64,000 nucleotides of DNA from Diplonema papillatum (taxonomy: Eukaryota > Euglenozoa > Diplonemea > Diplonemida > Diplonemidae). Position numbers and translations under genes: made by a program. Location: contig JAPJBO010000138.1 in assembly GCA_030068145.1 (NCBI GenBank), forward strand, positions 1 through 64,000. Reading direction: 5' to 3'. Positions within the stretch are counted from its first letter, which is position 1. Every line of letters starts with the position of its first letter. The notes under the pieces are model-generated. The model saw only the letters and a list, made by a program, of their open reading frames with translations. It was not told where the DNA came from and searched no databases. Shown here one piece after another: positions 36,383 through 47,730 of the stretch.

Positions 36383-37972
36383 ATGTCTGCTCTGTTGAAG
36401 GGGCTACGGGATGAAGAATGGAAGGAACTGTGGCGGATTGGATGGCCTATCGCGCTGAGTGACATGTTCCTTGCAAGCTCCGCAGTCATCACCGGAGCAA
36501 CGATTGGCCACATCTGCGGGACGGATGCAATGGCGGCTGTCGTGGTTGCGCAGGCGTTCATGATTCTGACCAAAATATTTGCCCAGAGCACGACCGACAC
36601 TTTAAATACTCTCTGCTCTCAAGCTCGCGGTGCCAACAACGCCGGTTTGGTTGGTATTTGGCTTCAGACAGGGCTGATTGTCTACAGTACTCTGATGTTG
36701 CCCGTATTCGTGGTCTGGTGGTTTGGTTCCCGGCCGTTTCTACGTATCATGAACGTGAAGGACGAAGTCGTTAACGACGGTGTCGACTTTACGAAGGCTT
36801 CCATTCCGGGTGCTTACTTAATCGGTTTAAAGTACTGCTTCGAGCAGTATTTCGCGGCGTTAGGTGTCGTCCGCCCCGCCATGGTCATTGGCGCCATATT
36901 TGTTGTTGTTAATGCGGGATTATGCATCCTCTTCATGAAAGGCATACCCGGCACCGCTTGGGAAGGCATGGGTCTGGTCGGGAGCCCGGTGGGCAACGCA
37001 GTGACGCAGTTGCTACAAGTTGTCACATATCTGTGGTGGTGTTCTCGGAAGGGGTATGCGGGGCAGTACTGGCAGGGCTGGGATGTGAAAGGAGCTACGA
37101 AGTCCTCCAGGGCCCTTGAGTACTTGAAGCTATGCGTACCCACGGCAATTGGTGCTGTAGTGGAGCAAGGGCAGTGGCAGCTGCTAACCGTATTTACAGT
37201 GCATCTGGGAAGCATTGATGTTGCGAGCTGGCTGTGCGTCGCCTCATTGTGGGACACCTTGGTAGCCACCAGCCTCGGATTTTCTAAATCGGTAAATTTA
37301 AGAACTGCATTCCACTTGGGAGCGGACAATGTGCGGGCAGCGAAGACCGTCGTGAGGTACGGAGTCACTTGTATCACCGTTCTGTCGGCTCTGGCAGGCA
37401 TCATCATCTTCAGCCTCCAAGACTACGTTGGATATATTTACACCACTGACCCGGATGTGCTGGATACCGTTAGAAGCTTGTGCTGGCTTGTCTCTGTGGG
37501 GCTAATTCCTTTGAACGTGGGGTTAGTTGGTCTTTTTGTCCTTGATGCGCAAGGTCGCCCGGGCCTCGGCGCTGCTATTATTGGCATTGGGACCTGGGGT
37601 ATCGACGTTCCATTGGCAGCGGTGTTCATCTACGTCCTTGGTTGGGGCGTGAAGGGACTGCTTGGAGCCGTGCTCATAGGGTACGGTGTCAGTGTGTTGG
37701 TAGCTTGGATATTTGTTATAAGGTCTGATTGGGAGAAGTGCGTCCTTCAAGCGCAAATGCGGTCAGAAAAGAAAGGAACCGCGGAAAGCAGCATTCTCGT
37801 CACGGGCCATTCTGCTGGTCCGACGCAAGGGCTGGTCGAAGCACTGATCAACGACCGCGTAGACACTGATACAGACTGCGACAGTGAGCATCAGGTCCTC
37901 ATTCACCACCACGCGCCGCCCGACACGCTCGGCTCAGTACAGGCCGAATGCAGCTTTCCCCCCATGCAGTGA
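36383..37972 (+). CDS. MATE-family multidrug/toxin extrusion transporter
   Basis: 529 residues in one exon. The start ATG at 36383 (MSALLKGLRDEEW) is the first true ATG in frame. The protein has the MATE layout: a short cytoplasmic N-terminus (ELWRIGWPIALSDM leads into TM1), about twelve hydrophobic segments, the AQAFMILTKIFAQSTTDTLNT region of the first half, and the LGFSKSVNLRTAFHLGADN loop (a typical MATE S-x-x-x-R-x-x-x-x-LG-x-x repeat) in the second half. MATE proteins export organic cations or metabolites using H+ or Na+ gradients across plasma or vacuolar membranes. The length is usual for eukaryotic MATEs. The C-terminal ~75 residues are a hydrophilic, probably cytosolic tail. The substrate cannot be told. 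Confidence 0.95.
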   Translation: MSALLKGLRDEEWKELWRIGWPIALSDMFLASSAVITGATIGHICGTDAMAAVVVAQAFMILTKIFAQSTTDTLNTLCSQARGANNAGLVGIWLQTGLIVYSTLMLPVFVVWWFGSRPFLRIMNVKDEVVNDGVDFTKASIPGAYLIGLKYCFEQYFAALGVVRPAMVIGAIFVVVNAGLCILFMKGIPGTAWEGMGLVGSPVGNAVTQLLQVVTYLWWCSRKGYAGQYWQGWDVKGATKSSRALEYLKLCVPTAIGAVVEQGQWQLLTVFTVHLGSIDVASWLCVASLWDTLVATSLGFSKSVNLRTAFHLGADNVRAAKTVVRYGVTCITVLSALAGIIIFSLQDYVGYIYTTDPDVLDTVRSLCWLVSVGLIPLNVGLVGLFVLDAQGRPGLGAAIIGIGTWGIDVPLAAVFIYVLGWGVKGLLGAVLIGYGVSVLVAWIFVIRSDWEKCVLQAQMRSEKKGTAESSILVTGHSAGPTQGLVEALINDRVDTDTDCDSEHQVLIHHHAPPDTLGSVQAECSFPPMQ

Positions 37973-39672
37973 AGGTGGCACGTGTCGACCGAGCAACCAT
38001 AGCCGCCAGCCAGTATGCCAGTATTGCTATCGGAATGCGCCGGCCAGACGGACTCCCTCTATTTTTAGAGTAACACCAATCATTGATCAAATGTACACCA
38101 ATCATTGATCATATGTAGTGCTCCTCCGGTGCGCATCTTTTAACGCGTTTCACTTTACAAACTGAATCAAACATTGCGTACCGTATAAAGAGATTCAAAA
38201 CACTTTGGATTGTTCAACACGAAACGCCAATCTCTCATCAGCATCACATACATCGCGGAGTTCTTTTCCGTCACGCATGTAATGAGAAGAAAGGATTGCA
38301 GCCACATGCGCCTATTCTCTTCGCGTCCTGAATCAGGTATTACGGAAGGGGGAGGAACCTGCGTAGTAGTATACCGTATGAAGTCGCTTGTGCACAAACG
38401 TGCCAGCGGGCTTTCACGAAAGAAACCTAACAGTAGCGCCGCCGCGTTCGGTGGGGTCACAACTAATACTCCTTCACATCCTACCCAAGCCTGCGAGCCT
38501 CGCACTATCCCTTCGCGTCGACGCAAAACTACTTTCATCAAAACGGCGGATGGCAGCTTCCTTTGGTTCAGTCCTTTCAAGCCTTTCATATCGCGAATTG
38601 TGCACGTCGTCCGGGCCACTTTAAATCAGGCCCACAGCCAAGATACGTTCGAACACAGGTAGTTCCTTGATGGCGACCACCTTGCATTCACGAAGGTCTC
38701 CAAAGACCAGTGAAGATTGTTCAAGCGATAAGGCGCAAAATCTAGTCGGGGGCGGGGGGCCCGAGTGGCAATCCGGAAAACTCGAGTGCAAGAAAACAAC
38801 TTCTCGAGGCAAGAAGATAGTTTCCACTGCCAGACGACTTTGAGACACTGCGAGAGGCTACTTTTTGACACAAGAGTAATGCGAAAGATGCCGTATTTGT
38901 GCATGCCTGATCTGTCGTCGAAAGAAGAAATAAGGGTGATCTACACGGAAGAGCACGAGTCAGTGTCACATGAACGCTGTTCCTGGGGTACGAACGGCGC
39001 CACAATCACACCACAAGGGCTCAAAAGTCCTGTCCCACAAGCCAAAAGTGCACCTGTACCACAAGTCACAACTGCGCCAACTGCTACAAGCCGTACCAGG
39101 CCCAGCTCCCACGGTCGTGCACAACATTACGGTAGGCAGCGGTGCCATTGACTGACCTTCAGCACTCAAGACGCATCTGGCATCACACTGGCTCGCCATG
39201 CCCAGCAGCACGTTTTCCGAGCTTCGGCAGTGAGTTTCACAACATTTTTCTTTGACTTTGGCATCTTCCCACCCAAGATTGGGTTGGAATTGCCTGAATT
39301 GGTACAGAAAACCAAAAGTGCCCACTGTGAAGAAAAGTCCGCCCACTGTGAAGAAAAGTAGCCCACGAGCAGTGTAGAAAAGTCGTCGGGAAAGTGGAAA
39401 AGGGGGGTTTTTTTTTGCGACAACCAATTTCTGCTTCCATGGAGACAGCTAAAAACGTTCACAGCGGTTTAACCAGAACAGATGTAGGTTCAATCGCACT
39501 TTGTGTGGCGCCGCTAGACATAGGTAGCGGGCGAGTCGCGCAACCTATGGCTAGAGCCTCTGGGGGCAGATGCATACATACCCCGATTTCGGGTTTCTTT
39601 GTTCCCGAGTACAGACACATTCTGCAGAAATTGGGATGTTAGTCCACAAAGCACGTGTTGGTATCCTCGGAA
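37973..39672 (+). other. Intergenic region with no gene seen
   Basis: Short ORFs here lack protein-like composition. Small tandem duplications are visible: ACACCAATCATTGATCA twice near 38073-38118, and CCCACTGTGAAGAAAAGT twice near 39319-39360. It includes the 5' region of the transporter gene at 39673. Confidence 0.5.
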
Positions 39673-41121
39673 ATGGATGACAACCATGAATATGAGCACG
39701 TGTCAAACAGGAGCCTGGAACTCCACTCCAAAGAGGAGACCGAGACCTGCAGGACCGGGCTACGGGATGCAAGCAACACGCTCCGGTCATTTTTCGGTAC
39801 CAACGTCCTCACTATGGCCTGGACTTACTCGGTGCTCGGTGCAGCGTTAGGCCCAATCGCCACCCTTGTCATCGCCTTCATCGTCTACCGTGCCACTCTG
39901 AGCCTGATACGCGTCAAGCAGTCCCTCCCGAACCACCACTTGATCGTCAGCTATGGCGGCGTTGTTAGCACCGTGGCCACTTGGAAAGGTCAGTTCGTTG
40001 TCGATGCTTTGGTCGCGTTCACGCAATTCACCACGTGCGTAAGCTACATTGCATTCTCCAGCAAGAACCTACACAGTATCACCAGCATCCCACTCGGTTA
40101 CTGTATTATCATTCTGGTCATCCCAGTCATTTTTCTATCAATGTTCCATAACCCCTACATGCTGGCCAAGGTCTCACTTCTAACGAACGCCATGATGATG
40201 ACAGGAATCGTCATTATCCTGACGACGATCACCTTCACAAATTCTGACAATGTGGACTACTTCCTACCCGCTGGACTTCCCATTGGTATTGCAACGCTGT
40301 CCAGCTCGTTAGGAGGAATAACTACAGTGCTCGACGTCGAACGTACGATGACTCACCAACCTGGACGATACCTCAATTTTCTCACCGCTATCCTTCCCTT
40401 AGCAGCAGTGTTTCTGTCGATTGTCGGCACCATTGGGTACCTCACCTACGGCCCCGAAACCTGTGCTGTTATGTCCCTCAGTCTCAAGAAGGGCACATGG
40501 CAGCATTACGCAGGTCAGGCCGTACTCACCATCGGCCCCAGTTTAGAGTGCGTTTTGAACTCGTTCCCGCTGTTCGCTCTCTCTGAGAAATACTGCAAAT
40601 ACATTGACGTCATAAGACGGTTCGCCCTCCGGCGATCTAAATTGTACTTCTGCTCTCACAGAGCCTTCTGGTTCATCCCGGCAGGCGGTCTTGCATACGG
40701 AGTGCCCTTCTTTGGCTATATAGCCTCCATCAATGGGGCCATTGGCTATTCCTCCCTTTCGTTTCTCGTCCCGATTGCCGTAGAGTACCTGCGGTCGAAA
40801 AAGACGACACTCGAATATGGTCATCACTCGAAGCACAACTTTAAGGCACCGGAAGAAAATGACGGAGGTAGAGCTGTGGACAGCGGGAAGAGTGCAGGAG
40901 TTCACTTTACCATTAACAGCGCAGGATACCGAACAGGAGGTTCCGACACCGAGGCCCCACAGGCGGAGGTCTTGCCCTACGAGCTATCTAATGGACGCAA
41001 GGTAGAGCTGGTCCTCATCTTCGTTTTCGGTGTAGCGGTAGTGATCCTTGGAACAGTATTTGCAATCATGGACATCGTCAAGGAGCTCAAACACACCTCC
41101 AAGAATAGCTCTAGCTGCTAG
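39673..41121 (+). CDS. AAAP-family amino acid transporter
   Basis: 482 residues, one exon. Start is the ATG at 39673 (MDDNHEYEHV); the frame is open a little further upstream but without ATG. A hydrophilic N-terminus of ~40 residues precedes ~10-11 membrane segments. Features typical of the AAAP (SLC32/36/38) fold are FFGTNVLTMAWTYSVLGAAL at TM1 (an N-terminal G-N-G-like helix break), a middle segment PAGLPIGIATLSSSLGGITT, and FLTAILPLAAVFLSIVGTIGYLTYG. After the ninth or tenth segment lies a ~90-residue hydrophilic loop before the last helix. It probably moves neutral amino acids with H+ across the plasma or a vacuolar membrane; the substrate is not determinable. Confidence 0.85.
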   Translation: MDDNHEYEHVSNRSLELHSKEETETCRTGLRDASNTLRSFFGTNVLTMAWTYSVLGAALGPIATLVIAFIVYRATLSLIRVKQSLPNHHLIVSYGGVVSTVATWKGQFVVDALVAFTQFTTCVSYIAFSSKNLHSITSIPLGYCIIILVIPVIFLSMFHNPYMLAKVSLLTNAMMMTGIVIILTTITFTNSDNVDYFLPAGLPIGIATLSSSLGGITTVLDVERTMTHQPGRYLNFLTAILPLAAVFLSIVGTIGYLTYGPETCAVMSLSLKKGTWQHYAGQAVLTIGPSLECVLNSFPLFALSEKYCKYIDVIRRFALRRSKLYFCSHRAFWFIPAGGLAYGVPFFGYIASINGAIGYSSLSFLVPIAVEYLRSKKTTLEYGHHSKHNFKAPEENDGGRAVDSGKSAGVHFTINSAGYRTGGSDTEAPQAEVLPYELSNGRKVELVLIFVFGVAVVILGTVFAIMDIVKELKHTSKNSSSC

Positions 41122-42080
41122 CACATGCTTTGCATCACCAAACGCCTTGACGACCCAGCCGAAGGGAGTCAAGCCTCGTGAACAGCCGCTCTAAAGCGCT
41201 GCTTGGTACACTGGCACAAGGCAGCAGGCGCTACAAACTCGTTCTGCTTCGGCCTCTGAGTACCGGCGACTCACGTTCTGCTCATCATCTTTCGGCTCCT
41301 CCTTTCCCACCCCACTTACAAGCACATCAACAACAGGGGTCGTCGACAAAATAAACCGCCAGAACGTCTGCTTCTTTAGAAACCCTGTAGAGGACCCCCT
41401 CTCGTCATCACGTGTCCCTGGCCTGCTTTCTATTCAACGGTTCTGGCATCACGTCTGTTCCGCTCGGGTCTCGTTTCTGTGCTTTTTGATCGATCGTACC
41501 CTGGATCAGCAGACGTTTCAGCCTCGGCTCCGGTAACGCGGGGCCTCTGCAAACCCTTGAGTACGGGTGACATGTTCACGAGGGGTAGGTACTAAATTAT
41601 TGTTTTTCCCCTTTTCCACTTGCCCTTTGGGCGCCTGGTCTCTAGCTGCCCCAGCTGTTGGGCATAGTACGCTAAACATCCAGGTACTGTCAGAGTGCAC
41701 GTGCACTTCTGATGTTGACTTCACCACCACTTCCTTCGAGGTGGTGTCCAAAGCCTTGGCGAGGTACCGGTACCTTCGGTCCCGTCACGGCTCAGCATCT
41801 GCGCTATGCCCGACCAAGCTGGCAGCGGCCTCAGCCACCGTACTTGGTGTGGAACTGTTCCACGGTGCATGCAGAGCGTGATAACAGAACCGCACAGAAA
41901 GCGGGCCAGCGGCATGACGGAACGTCGCGAAACAGCTCTTTGGTGCATCGACTGACGCGCCGGGTGACGCAATTATAAACACGGCAGGTCGTTATCCAGT
42001 TTCATATCATTATTAATGTCCGACATTCATACAGTGTTCAGGAAAGTACACGGGCGAACTGTCAAGAGAGAATCTGGTCC
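41122..42080 (+). other. Intergenic region with no gene seen
   Basis: No convincing ORF on either strand. It is mixed CT-rich sequence and gives no recognisable promoter motif before the ATG at 42081. Confidence 0.5.
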
Positions 42081-44072
42081 ATGACAACCCTCGGGCTTAT
42101 AGCGGGACTTGCTACTGCCGTGCAGTACACGGTAAAGCAGGATGGTACTGGGAACTTCACGACGATTCAGGCGTGCGTTGATACTGCAGCGGCTGGTGAC
42201 CTCTGCTCAGTCTCGGCTGGGACCTACGCGGAGACTGTCGTAGTTAATAAGGCAGTTGAGGTCCGCGGATCTCCGGACGCCCATCTGATCGGCCGCGCCG
42301 CGCTGCCGAACAACTGGCAGATTTGGAACGGGAGAATTTACCGACAGCAAGTCCCGGAGGAGTTCCGCTTCCGGATAGTGCAGGCGTTCATCGACGGCAC
42401 GCACGCATCGGAGGCACGGTGGCCGAACGCAGTCGTTGAGGACTACCTGAACGCAAGCAGCTGGGCGACATTCAAAAGCGGCTCCGTGTACGGGATGCTC
42501 GTCGACCCAGAGTTAGCTACAACTGGAATCGACTGGAATGGGGCCATCGCGACCATGAACATCGATGATCGAATCTACACTTACACCCGCACCGTCATGA
42601 ATTACACCAAGGGAGGTACACAATTTAACTACTCAATTCCCCTCCCGGGAACAAAGGCTCGGCCGCCTGCGAAGTACCTCGGGTCGCTCTACTATCTCTC
42701 TGGGCTGCTCGCCGCATTGGACGCGCCAGGGGAGTGGTTCTACGACCCGACGGACTTTTACTTTTATGTGTACATGCCTGACGGGGCGCCGCCGGGAGAC
42801 CGTGTCAGCTTGCGGGTGCGTGACCTGTGCTATTCGGGGACGCAGGCAAACCCAGGGCAGCCGTTGATGTTCTCCATGTTCAACATGACGAGCTGCACGT
42901 ACACCATGATGGATTGCAACGGATGCCGGGTGTCCGATCTGAATATTACGTACCCTACTCATGTCCGCGAATTGATCTTCCGCTCACCGAGCCCGCCGTA
43001 CTTGCCGATGCCGAACAGCTCTTTTTTGTCGGGGAACGACAGTACGGTCGAGCGGGTACACCTTCGGTACTCCGCATTGAACGGCATCCTGATGATCGGA
43101 TTCCGCAACACCGTTACCGACTGCCTTCTTGAATTTACGAACTGGCTCGGGACGCTTGACTTTCCCACGTTATACATAGGGTTCGGCAAGGTCAACGCCG
43201 CGCACCATCTCCGCCCGCAAATGGCATGGGGCGAAGACAATCTCATCACCAAGGTGACACTCAGGGGGTTTGGGAACTCCGGGATTGTCACGTCGCAGCT
43301 GAGCAATGAGGTATCATACGCGTATGTCAGGGACGGGGGGCTGATCGGGTGCGACCATGCGGGGATCCATGTGGACAACGACCCGGTGCCCTGTATGTTC
43401 AACTTCACCCTGAGCGCGTCGAATTGCTCGAAAAGCATTCACCACAACGTGGTACACGACTGCAGGGAAAAGTGCGTGCGCGGCGACGACGCGTCCATGA
43501 ACATAACGGCCCACGACATGGTCATCTACAACTGCGGTTGGTTCAATCGGGATCCGAGGTGTGGAGGAGCTTCTTCCGGTCTGGTCCTGAAGGGCAATTA
43601 CCACACGGCATATGACGTGACTGTCTTCAACGTCTCCGGTCCCAACCACAGTGCACACGGCGATCTCGTTGTTTTCACCACCAACGGGCCGCCACCACCC
43701 AGCTGCAATGCCAGCACGTGTAAACCGCAGAACGTAAACAGCTCCTTTTGGAACATCGCCGCGCACGACGTTGACACTCGGGGTGGGCCCCCGATCAGGC
43801 AAGCCGCCGCCTTCGTCGGCGCCCTTTACCAAGGCAACTACTCTACCTATGGCCTCACTGATCCAACGTCCTACAAGTTCGCCCCACTTCCAACCTCACC
43901 CCTGTACCACTCAGGAACTATCCGCCCACCGTACACCCCCATCGTCGATGGCCACAACCCCGACATCGGTGGTGTGTCGACTTCGGGGCCAGGCTGGAGG
44001 CCAGGGTGTATCTCCTTCGCAGGGTGCTGGGACGGGGACGACAATGTTTTCATACCCGGAACAATGAACTAG
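42081..44072 (+). CDS. Secreted parallel beta-helix protein
   Basis: 663 residues, one exon. The N-terminus (MTTLGLIAGLATA) is a short signal-peptide-like helix, followed at once by YTVKQDGTGNFTTIQACVDTAAAGD and TYAETVVVNKAVEVRG, the classic first turns of a pectin-lyase-like right-handed beta-helix (as in pectinesterases and DUF1565 proteins). More turns follow in the middle (NTVTDCLLEF, ISNEVSYAYVRDGG-like, KSIHHNVVHDC). At least a dozen N-x-S/T glycosylation sites and many Cys suggest an extracellular or wall protein. A catalytic Asp pattern of a known polysaccharide lyase or glycosidase is not obvious, so the substrate is unknown; a role in wall or mucilage polysaccharide handling is inferred. 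Confidence 0.85.
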   Translation: MTTLGLIAGLATAVQYTVKQDGTGNFTTIQACVDTAAAGDLCSVSAGTYAETVVVNKAVEVRGSPDAHLIGRAALPNNWQIWNGRIYRQQVPEEFRFRIVQAFIDGTHASEARWPNAVVEDYLNASSWATFKSGSVYGMLVDPELATTGIDWNGAIATMNIDDRIYTYTRTVMNYTKGGTQFNYSIPLPGTKARPPAKYLGSLYYLSGLLAALDAPGEWFYDPTDFYFYVYMPDGAPPGDRVSLRVRDLCYSGTQANPGQPLMFSMFNMTSCTYTMMDCNGCRVSDLNITYPTHVRELIFRSPSPPYLPMPNSSFLSGNDSTVERVHLRYSALNGILMIGFRNTVTDCLLEFTNWLGTLDFPTLYIGFGKVNAAHHLRPQMAWGEDNLITKVTLRGFGNSGIVTSQLSNEVSYAYVRDGGLIGCDHAGIHVDNDPVPCMFNFTLSASNCSKSIHHNVVHDCREKCVRGDDASMNITAHDMVIYNCGWFNRDPRCGGASSGLVLKGNYHTAYDVTVFNVSGPNHSAHGDLVVFTTNGPPPPSCNASTCKPQNVNSSFWNIAAHDVDTRGGPPIRQAAAFVGALYQGNYSTYGLTDPTSYKFAPLPTSPLYHSGTIRPPYTPIVDGHNPDIGGVSTSGPGWRPGCISFAGCWDGDDNVFIPGTMN

Positions 44073-45900
44073 CAAGCTCGTGCCGAGGCCGAAATGACGG
44101 AAAACGACAAAAAGCTAGGAAAAGCTCTTTAGTTTCGAAGAACACCCGGCCAAAAATGACCATACTATTATTTTGACAAGATGCCAATGAACCGATGTCG
44201 CGTACTGGGCCACCGACGTTACTGCGATCAAACCACATGCCCATATCAAGCTTCTGCCATGGATGATAGATCGTGGATATGACATGGGGCCGATTCTCTT
44301 TAACCATACTACAACTCTCTTGTAGCTGGTTGTTTCTTAACCTGTGCTGTTTCGAAACATGGCGGCCTATCGACTAGCTACCTTAACGCGAACCCTAGGC
44401 AAACCCCTGTTGCGCACATTAGACCAAACAACTCAAAAGTAAAGACAACCAAGATAAGACGCGCCAGAGTTGTACAGCAAACACTGCAATTGTGAGCAAG
44501 TCTGGGCAGCCCAGTTCCCCCCGAGGATTACATTCCGCTTTGATGCCGCTGAGTAAAAACTAGCAATCCGGTGTCGACACCCTGCGTCCCTCACTTACTA
44601 TTTGTCAGAGAACTCGTCAGAGTACTCGTCAGAGGTACCGGGTACCAACGCCCAGTGGCTCCAAAAATCACCTGCACGAACACACTCACCAGAGTGACAC
44701 AAAATGAGACGCCACGATGCGCTCGTGCGGCTACGTTCGATCTCCTTGCCTAGCCAATTGAGGGCACTCAATTCGTCCAAACAAACGTTCACAGCAGATT
44801 CTCTTTACAATAAGAGTTATCTTGCCCCAACAACTAACAGTACAATAATAATCAAAACTACGCATTTCATCTTGACGGCATGCAGGGGGATTTCTGGCCG
44901 GCAAGATCTAAAAAAGCTGGCGGCCAGGAAACTTGGTAGCGGTCCGTGGTGTTTCAAGGAAAGGAAAGGGGGAAAGTCAAGTCATGCGTGGGTTGGGTGG
45001 AGGCGATTACGTACAGGTACTGTCAAAGCGAGATCGGCTATGGTAACAAGTGCCAAGCATTGATCTTGACGTTGTCTTGTGGGCATTGACCTCGACTTCA
45101 GGCCATTGTACGTTCTGCTCGTCGAACAAAAGCGTCTCTTGCTTCTCTCTTGCCTTTTTTGCAGGTGGTTCGCGCAAGCGGGCGATGACGATTCCACTCC
45201 TGCCTCTGCCACTCGGCACTCACTATGCCGGGTCCCCGCCTTACACTCGACCGCCCAGTCGCCTCCACATTCCTTCGCTTCCTGACCACGCATAAAGACC
45301 CCTTGTCGGAGTAGATTAAGGGATTTCAGGGTATTATCTTCATATTGCAATTGTGCACCAAGGTCCAAACCTGCTAAACAGTGCACGCGCGAGCATCCTT
45401 CTACCCGTTTCTGCGCTAGCAAGAAGTGCATGCTAATCGATGTGGTTCGTGTTCTCAAAATATCCCAGCGCTAGCAACATTGCTACGTGGCACCGCGTTG
45501 TTTTTCGCTCAGTCTAGGGCTTGGCCAGTCACCGGTTGTATCGTTGAGTTCCTCGCGTGCACACCCACATCGCATGTGGAAGTAGTGGCCAATATTCCTC
45601 AACTCTACGTTCATTCGCAAGTTGGGAGCGGTATATTTTCGCATTTCCCCCTCCAGTCCATGCACGATCTCACGAGTCTTCAAAGGTCTCACCCTTCCAA
45701 ATGTGTCAAACTAGTGTGATTGTTACATTTCTACTGCACCGTCCTCAAAACGGACGCAAATAACCAACGGAAAGAAGCCAGCATTTAGCCAAATATTCAT
45801 ACACATCGCCACTTCCTTCTTTTCCAAGCCGTGTTAAATTTCCCTCTCTGCCACCTTTCCATGAGCACAGCCCGTGCAAAGCCATCGGCATGCTTCAGCA
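44073..45900 (+). other. Intergenic region with no gene seen
   Basis: Many short ORFs on both strands but none with protein-like composition or a recognisable domain. A small repeat (ACTCGTCAGAG) occurs at 44601-44632. Confidence 0.5.
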
Positions 45901-45929
45901 TGGCGCCAGCTCGACGCCAGCCCCGACCA

Positions 45930-46165
45930 TCAGCAGAGCCTTGGGCCAGAAGTGTTGGTCGTCTTTTTCACGTGCGACCGTCGGGCGCCCCAGCCCTGTT
46001 TCACTCAAGGCAATTGCGCTTTCAGTCTACGGTGTTGGGTTCGACGATGCGCCTGCCTGATACCATGTTCCGCCTTCGACACAACGCGGAAGAGAGTGCA
46101 GGGGGCCCCTTGTCCGTCCAAAGAAGGTCCCAAATCACTGGGTGGTTGGTCCTACGTTTGAGGTG
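45930..46165 (+). pseudogene. Decayed partial copy of the neighbouring PhyH-like gene
   Basis: The stretch aligns with the first ~65 codons of the gene at 46483: GGTCGTC-TTTT---GACCG-CG-GCGCC, then a TMFRLRH segment matching TVFHLRH, then AAGAAGGTC-CAA-TC-CTGGGTGG matching the KKVANRWVE codons. The frame is not kept and the rest of the gene is missing. It lies 550 bp upstream, in the same direction, so it is a truncated tandem duplicate. Confidence 0.65.
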
Positions 46166-46482
46166 TGAGAGTGATCCCCCATGAGAAGGAAGCTGACGTG
46201 CATCCCGTCAACTGCACACATGCCGGACTCGAGTTCTCAAAGCCGGCCACAGGCCCACCTGCCCCACACGAGGCACGTGCCCAAGTCTACTGTAGCTGTC
46301 TCCATGTTTGCAGGGGCTCTCAGGTAATTAGGGAAAACACGTTCCGGAGACGGTCTTAAATGAATTGCACTCCGCGGAAAAAAAATACGTATGCTCTCTT
46401 CGACATCTCTTCCTAGCAAGGAGCCTACCTCCTATCCATTTAAAAGCAGGGGCCAAGCGGAAAGAGCCAACCGAGCAAAAAC

Positions 46483-47730
46483 ATGCCCGACCACGGAATG
46501 GTCCCGGAGAGCAGCGGCACCGTCAGCCTGGTCGTCGATTTTGATGACCGGCGCGCCGGCTGCAAGTTTGGCCCGTTCCGGAAGCACGCTTCGACCCTGA
46601 CCCCCGACACCGTGTTCCACCTGCGGCACATTGCGGGGCGCTCCCTCACGACCGTCCCGTTGAAGAAGGTCGCCAATCGCTGGGTGGAGTTCCGCCTGCA
46701 GTTGGGAGGTGGAGCGGGGAAGTTGACCGCGTTCGAAGGCAAGCCGATGGGCTCCGGCAGCATTAGCGTGCAGGGCGTCTTCAGCGGCAAGTACCTTTCG
46801 GCGAAGAGGGACGACGCCCACCCTGACACCGCTGTCCTCTACTTGAGCGACGAACCGTTTCCCTTCGCAGTCGTGGAGGAGCTGGCACCGGTAAAGGCCG
46901 ACCACACGATGAAGGCGCCCATCCGCAAAGCGGCGGCGTCGCTGTGGGACGAGGAGACGAAGGCCAGTCTTCTGAACCGCGGCTTCTGCGTGCTGAAGCG
47001 CGCCGTGCCCGAACTTTACGTTCGGCAAGCCATGCGGCAGATCAACCTCTCCCTCTTCGAGATCTCGACCGTGACGAAAGAGGCGCCCCGTCTCGCACTC
47101 AATTTGGACCGACCGACCATTTGGTCCCTGTTCACGGACACGTCGTTGGCCGAAACTTGCACCTTCGTCACCGGCCTCTCCCCGGGGGACACCTCGAAAA
47201 TCAGCACGATTTCGCTCGTGGTCCCAGAGGCCGACCTCATCGGCAAGAACTTCCACCCGGAGCACCCCGGCTTCACGGACGAGGCGTCGTACGCGAAGAG
47301 GCTCTCGCTGGCGGGGACCCTCTCGGTCGCCGTCGCTGTCGGCGACCAAACGAGGCGCAACGGCGGCAATCTCTGCGTGTGGCCGGGCAGCCACCGGGCC
47401 GCGGTTGGCCCCGCGGCGTTCCCCGAGCAGCTCCTTCTCAGCTCCGGCGACGCGGTTCTCTTCCACGGCGACTTGAAGTGCGTCCCAGCCCGCAACGCGG
47501 CACCCGACATCAGGAAGCTCGTGTTCTTCCGTCTCGCGTCCCACAAGACGGAGCACGGAGGGACACGTTGGCACCCGTTCGCAGGACTCGGATCGGGGCC
47601 CGCCGGAGTCCAAGGGGAAAGGGCCGAAGCCGCCCCGGAAGCTGGCGAATGCAAAGAGTACGACGCGTATCCGCTGGACCTTCCGCCCGAAAAGTTTTTT
47701 GAAGACATGGTTTGCGAGGCCTGCGTGTGA
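46483..47730 (+). CDS. PhyH-like (2-oxoglutarate dioxygenase fold) protein with extra N-terminal domain
   Basis: 415 residues, one exon, starting MPDHGMVPES. Residues 1-135 form a domain I do not recognise (ending in GVFSGKYLSAKRDD...VLYLSDEPFPFAVVEE, perhaps a beta-trefoil/fascin-like fold, uncertain). Residues ~140-350 resemble phytanoyl-CoA dioxygenase: NRGFCVLKRAVPE at the start, GKNFHPEHPGF in the place of the HxD motif, NGGNLCVWPGSH, then SGDAVLFHGDLKCVPARN near the distal His. In active relatives such as PHYHD1 the last motif has His where Cys stands here (DLKC), and HxD appears as HPE, so iron binding may be changed or lost. Its role is unknown. A broken N-terminal duplicate lies upstream. 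Confidence 0.7.
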   Translation: MPDHGMVPESSGTVSLVVDFDDRRAGCKFGPFRKHASTLTPDTVFHLRHIAGRSLTTVPLKKVANRWVEFRLQLGGGAGKLTAFEGKPMGSGSISVQGVFSGKYLSAKRDDAHPDTAVLYLSDEPFPFAVVEELAPVKADHTMKAPIRKAAASLWDEETKASLLNRGFCVLKRAVPELYVRQAMRQINLSLFEISTVTKEAPRLALNLDRPTIWSLFTDTSLAETCTFVTGLSPGDTSKISTISLVVPEADLIGKNFHPEHPGFTDEASYAKRLSLAGTLSVAVAVGDQTRRNGGNLCVWPGSHRAAVGPAAFPEQLLLSSGDAVLFHGDLKCVPARNAAPDIRKLVFFRLASHKTEHGGTRWHPFAGLGSGPAGVQGERAEAAPEAGECKEYDAYPLDLPPEKFFEDMVCEACV

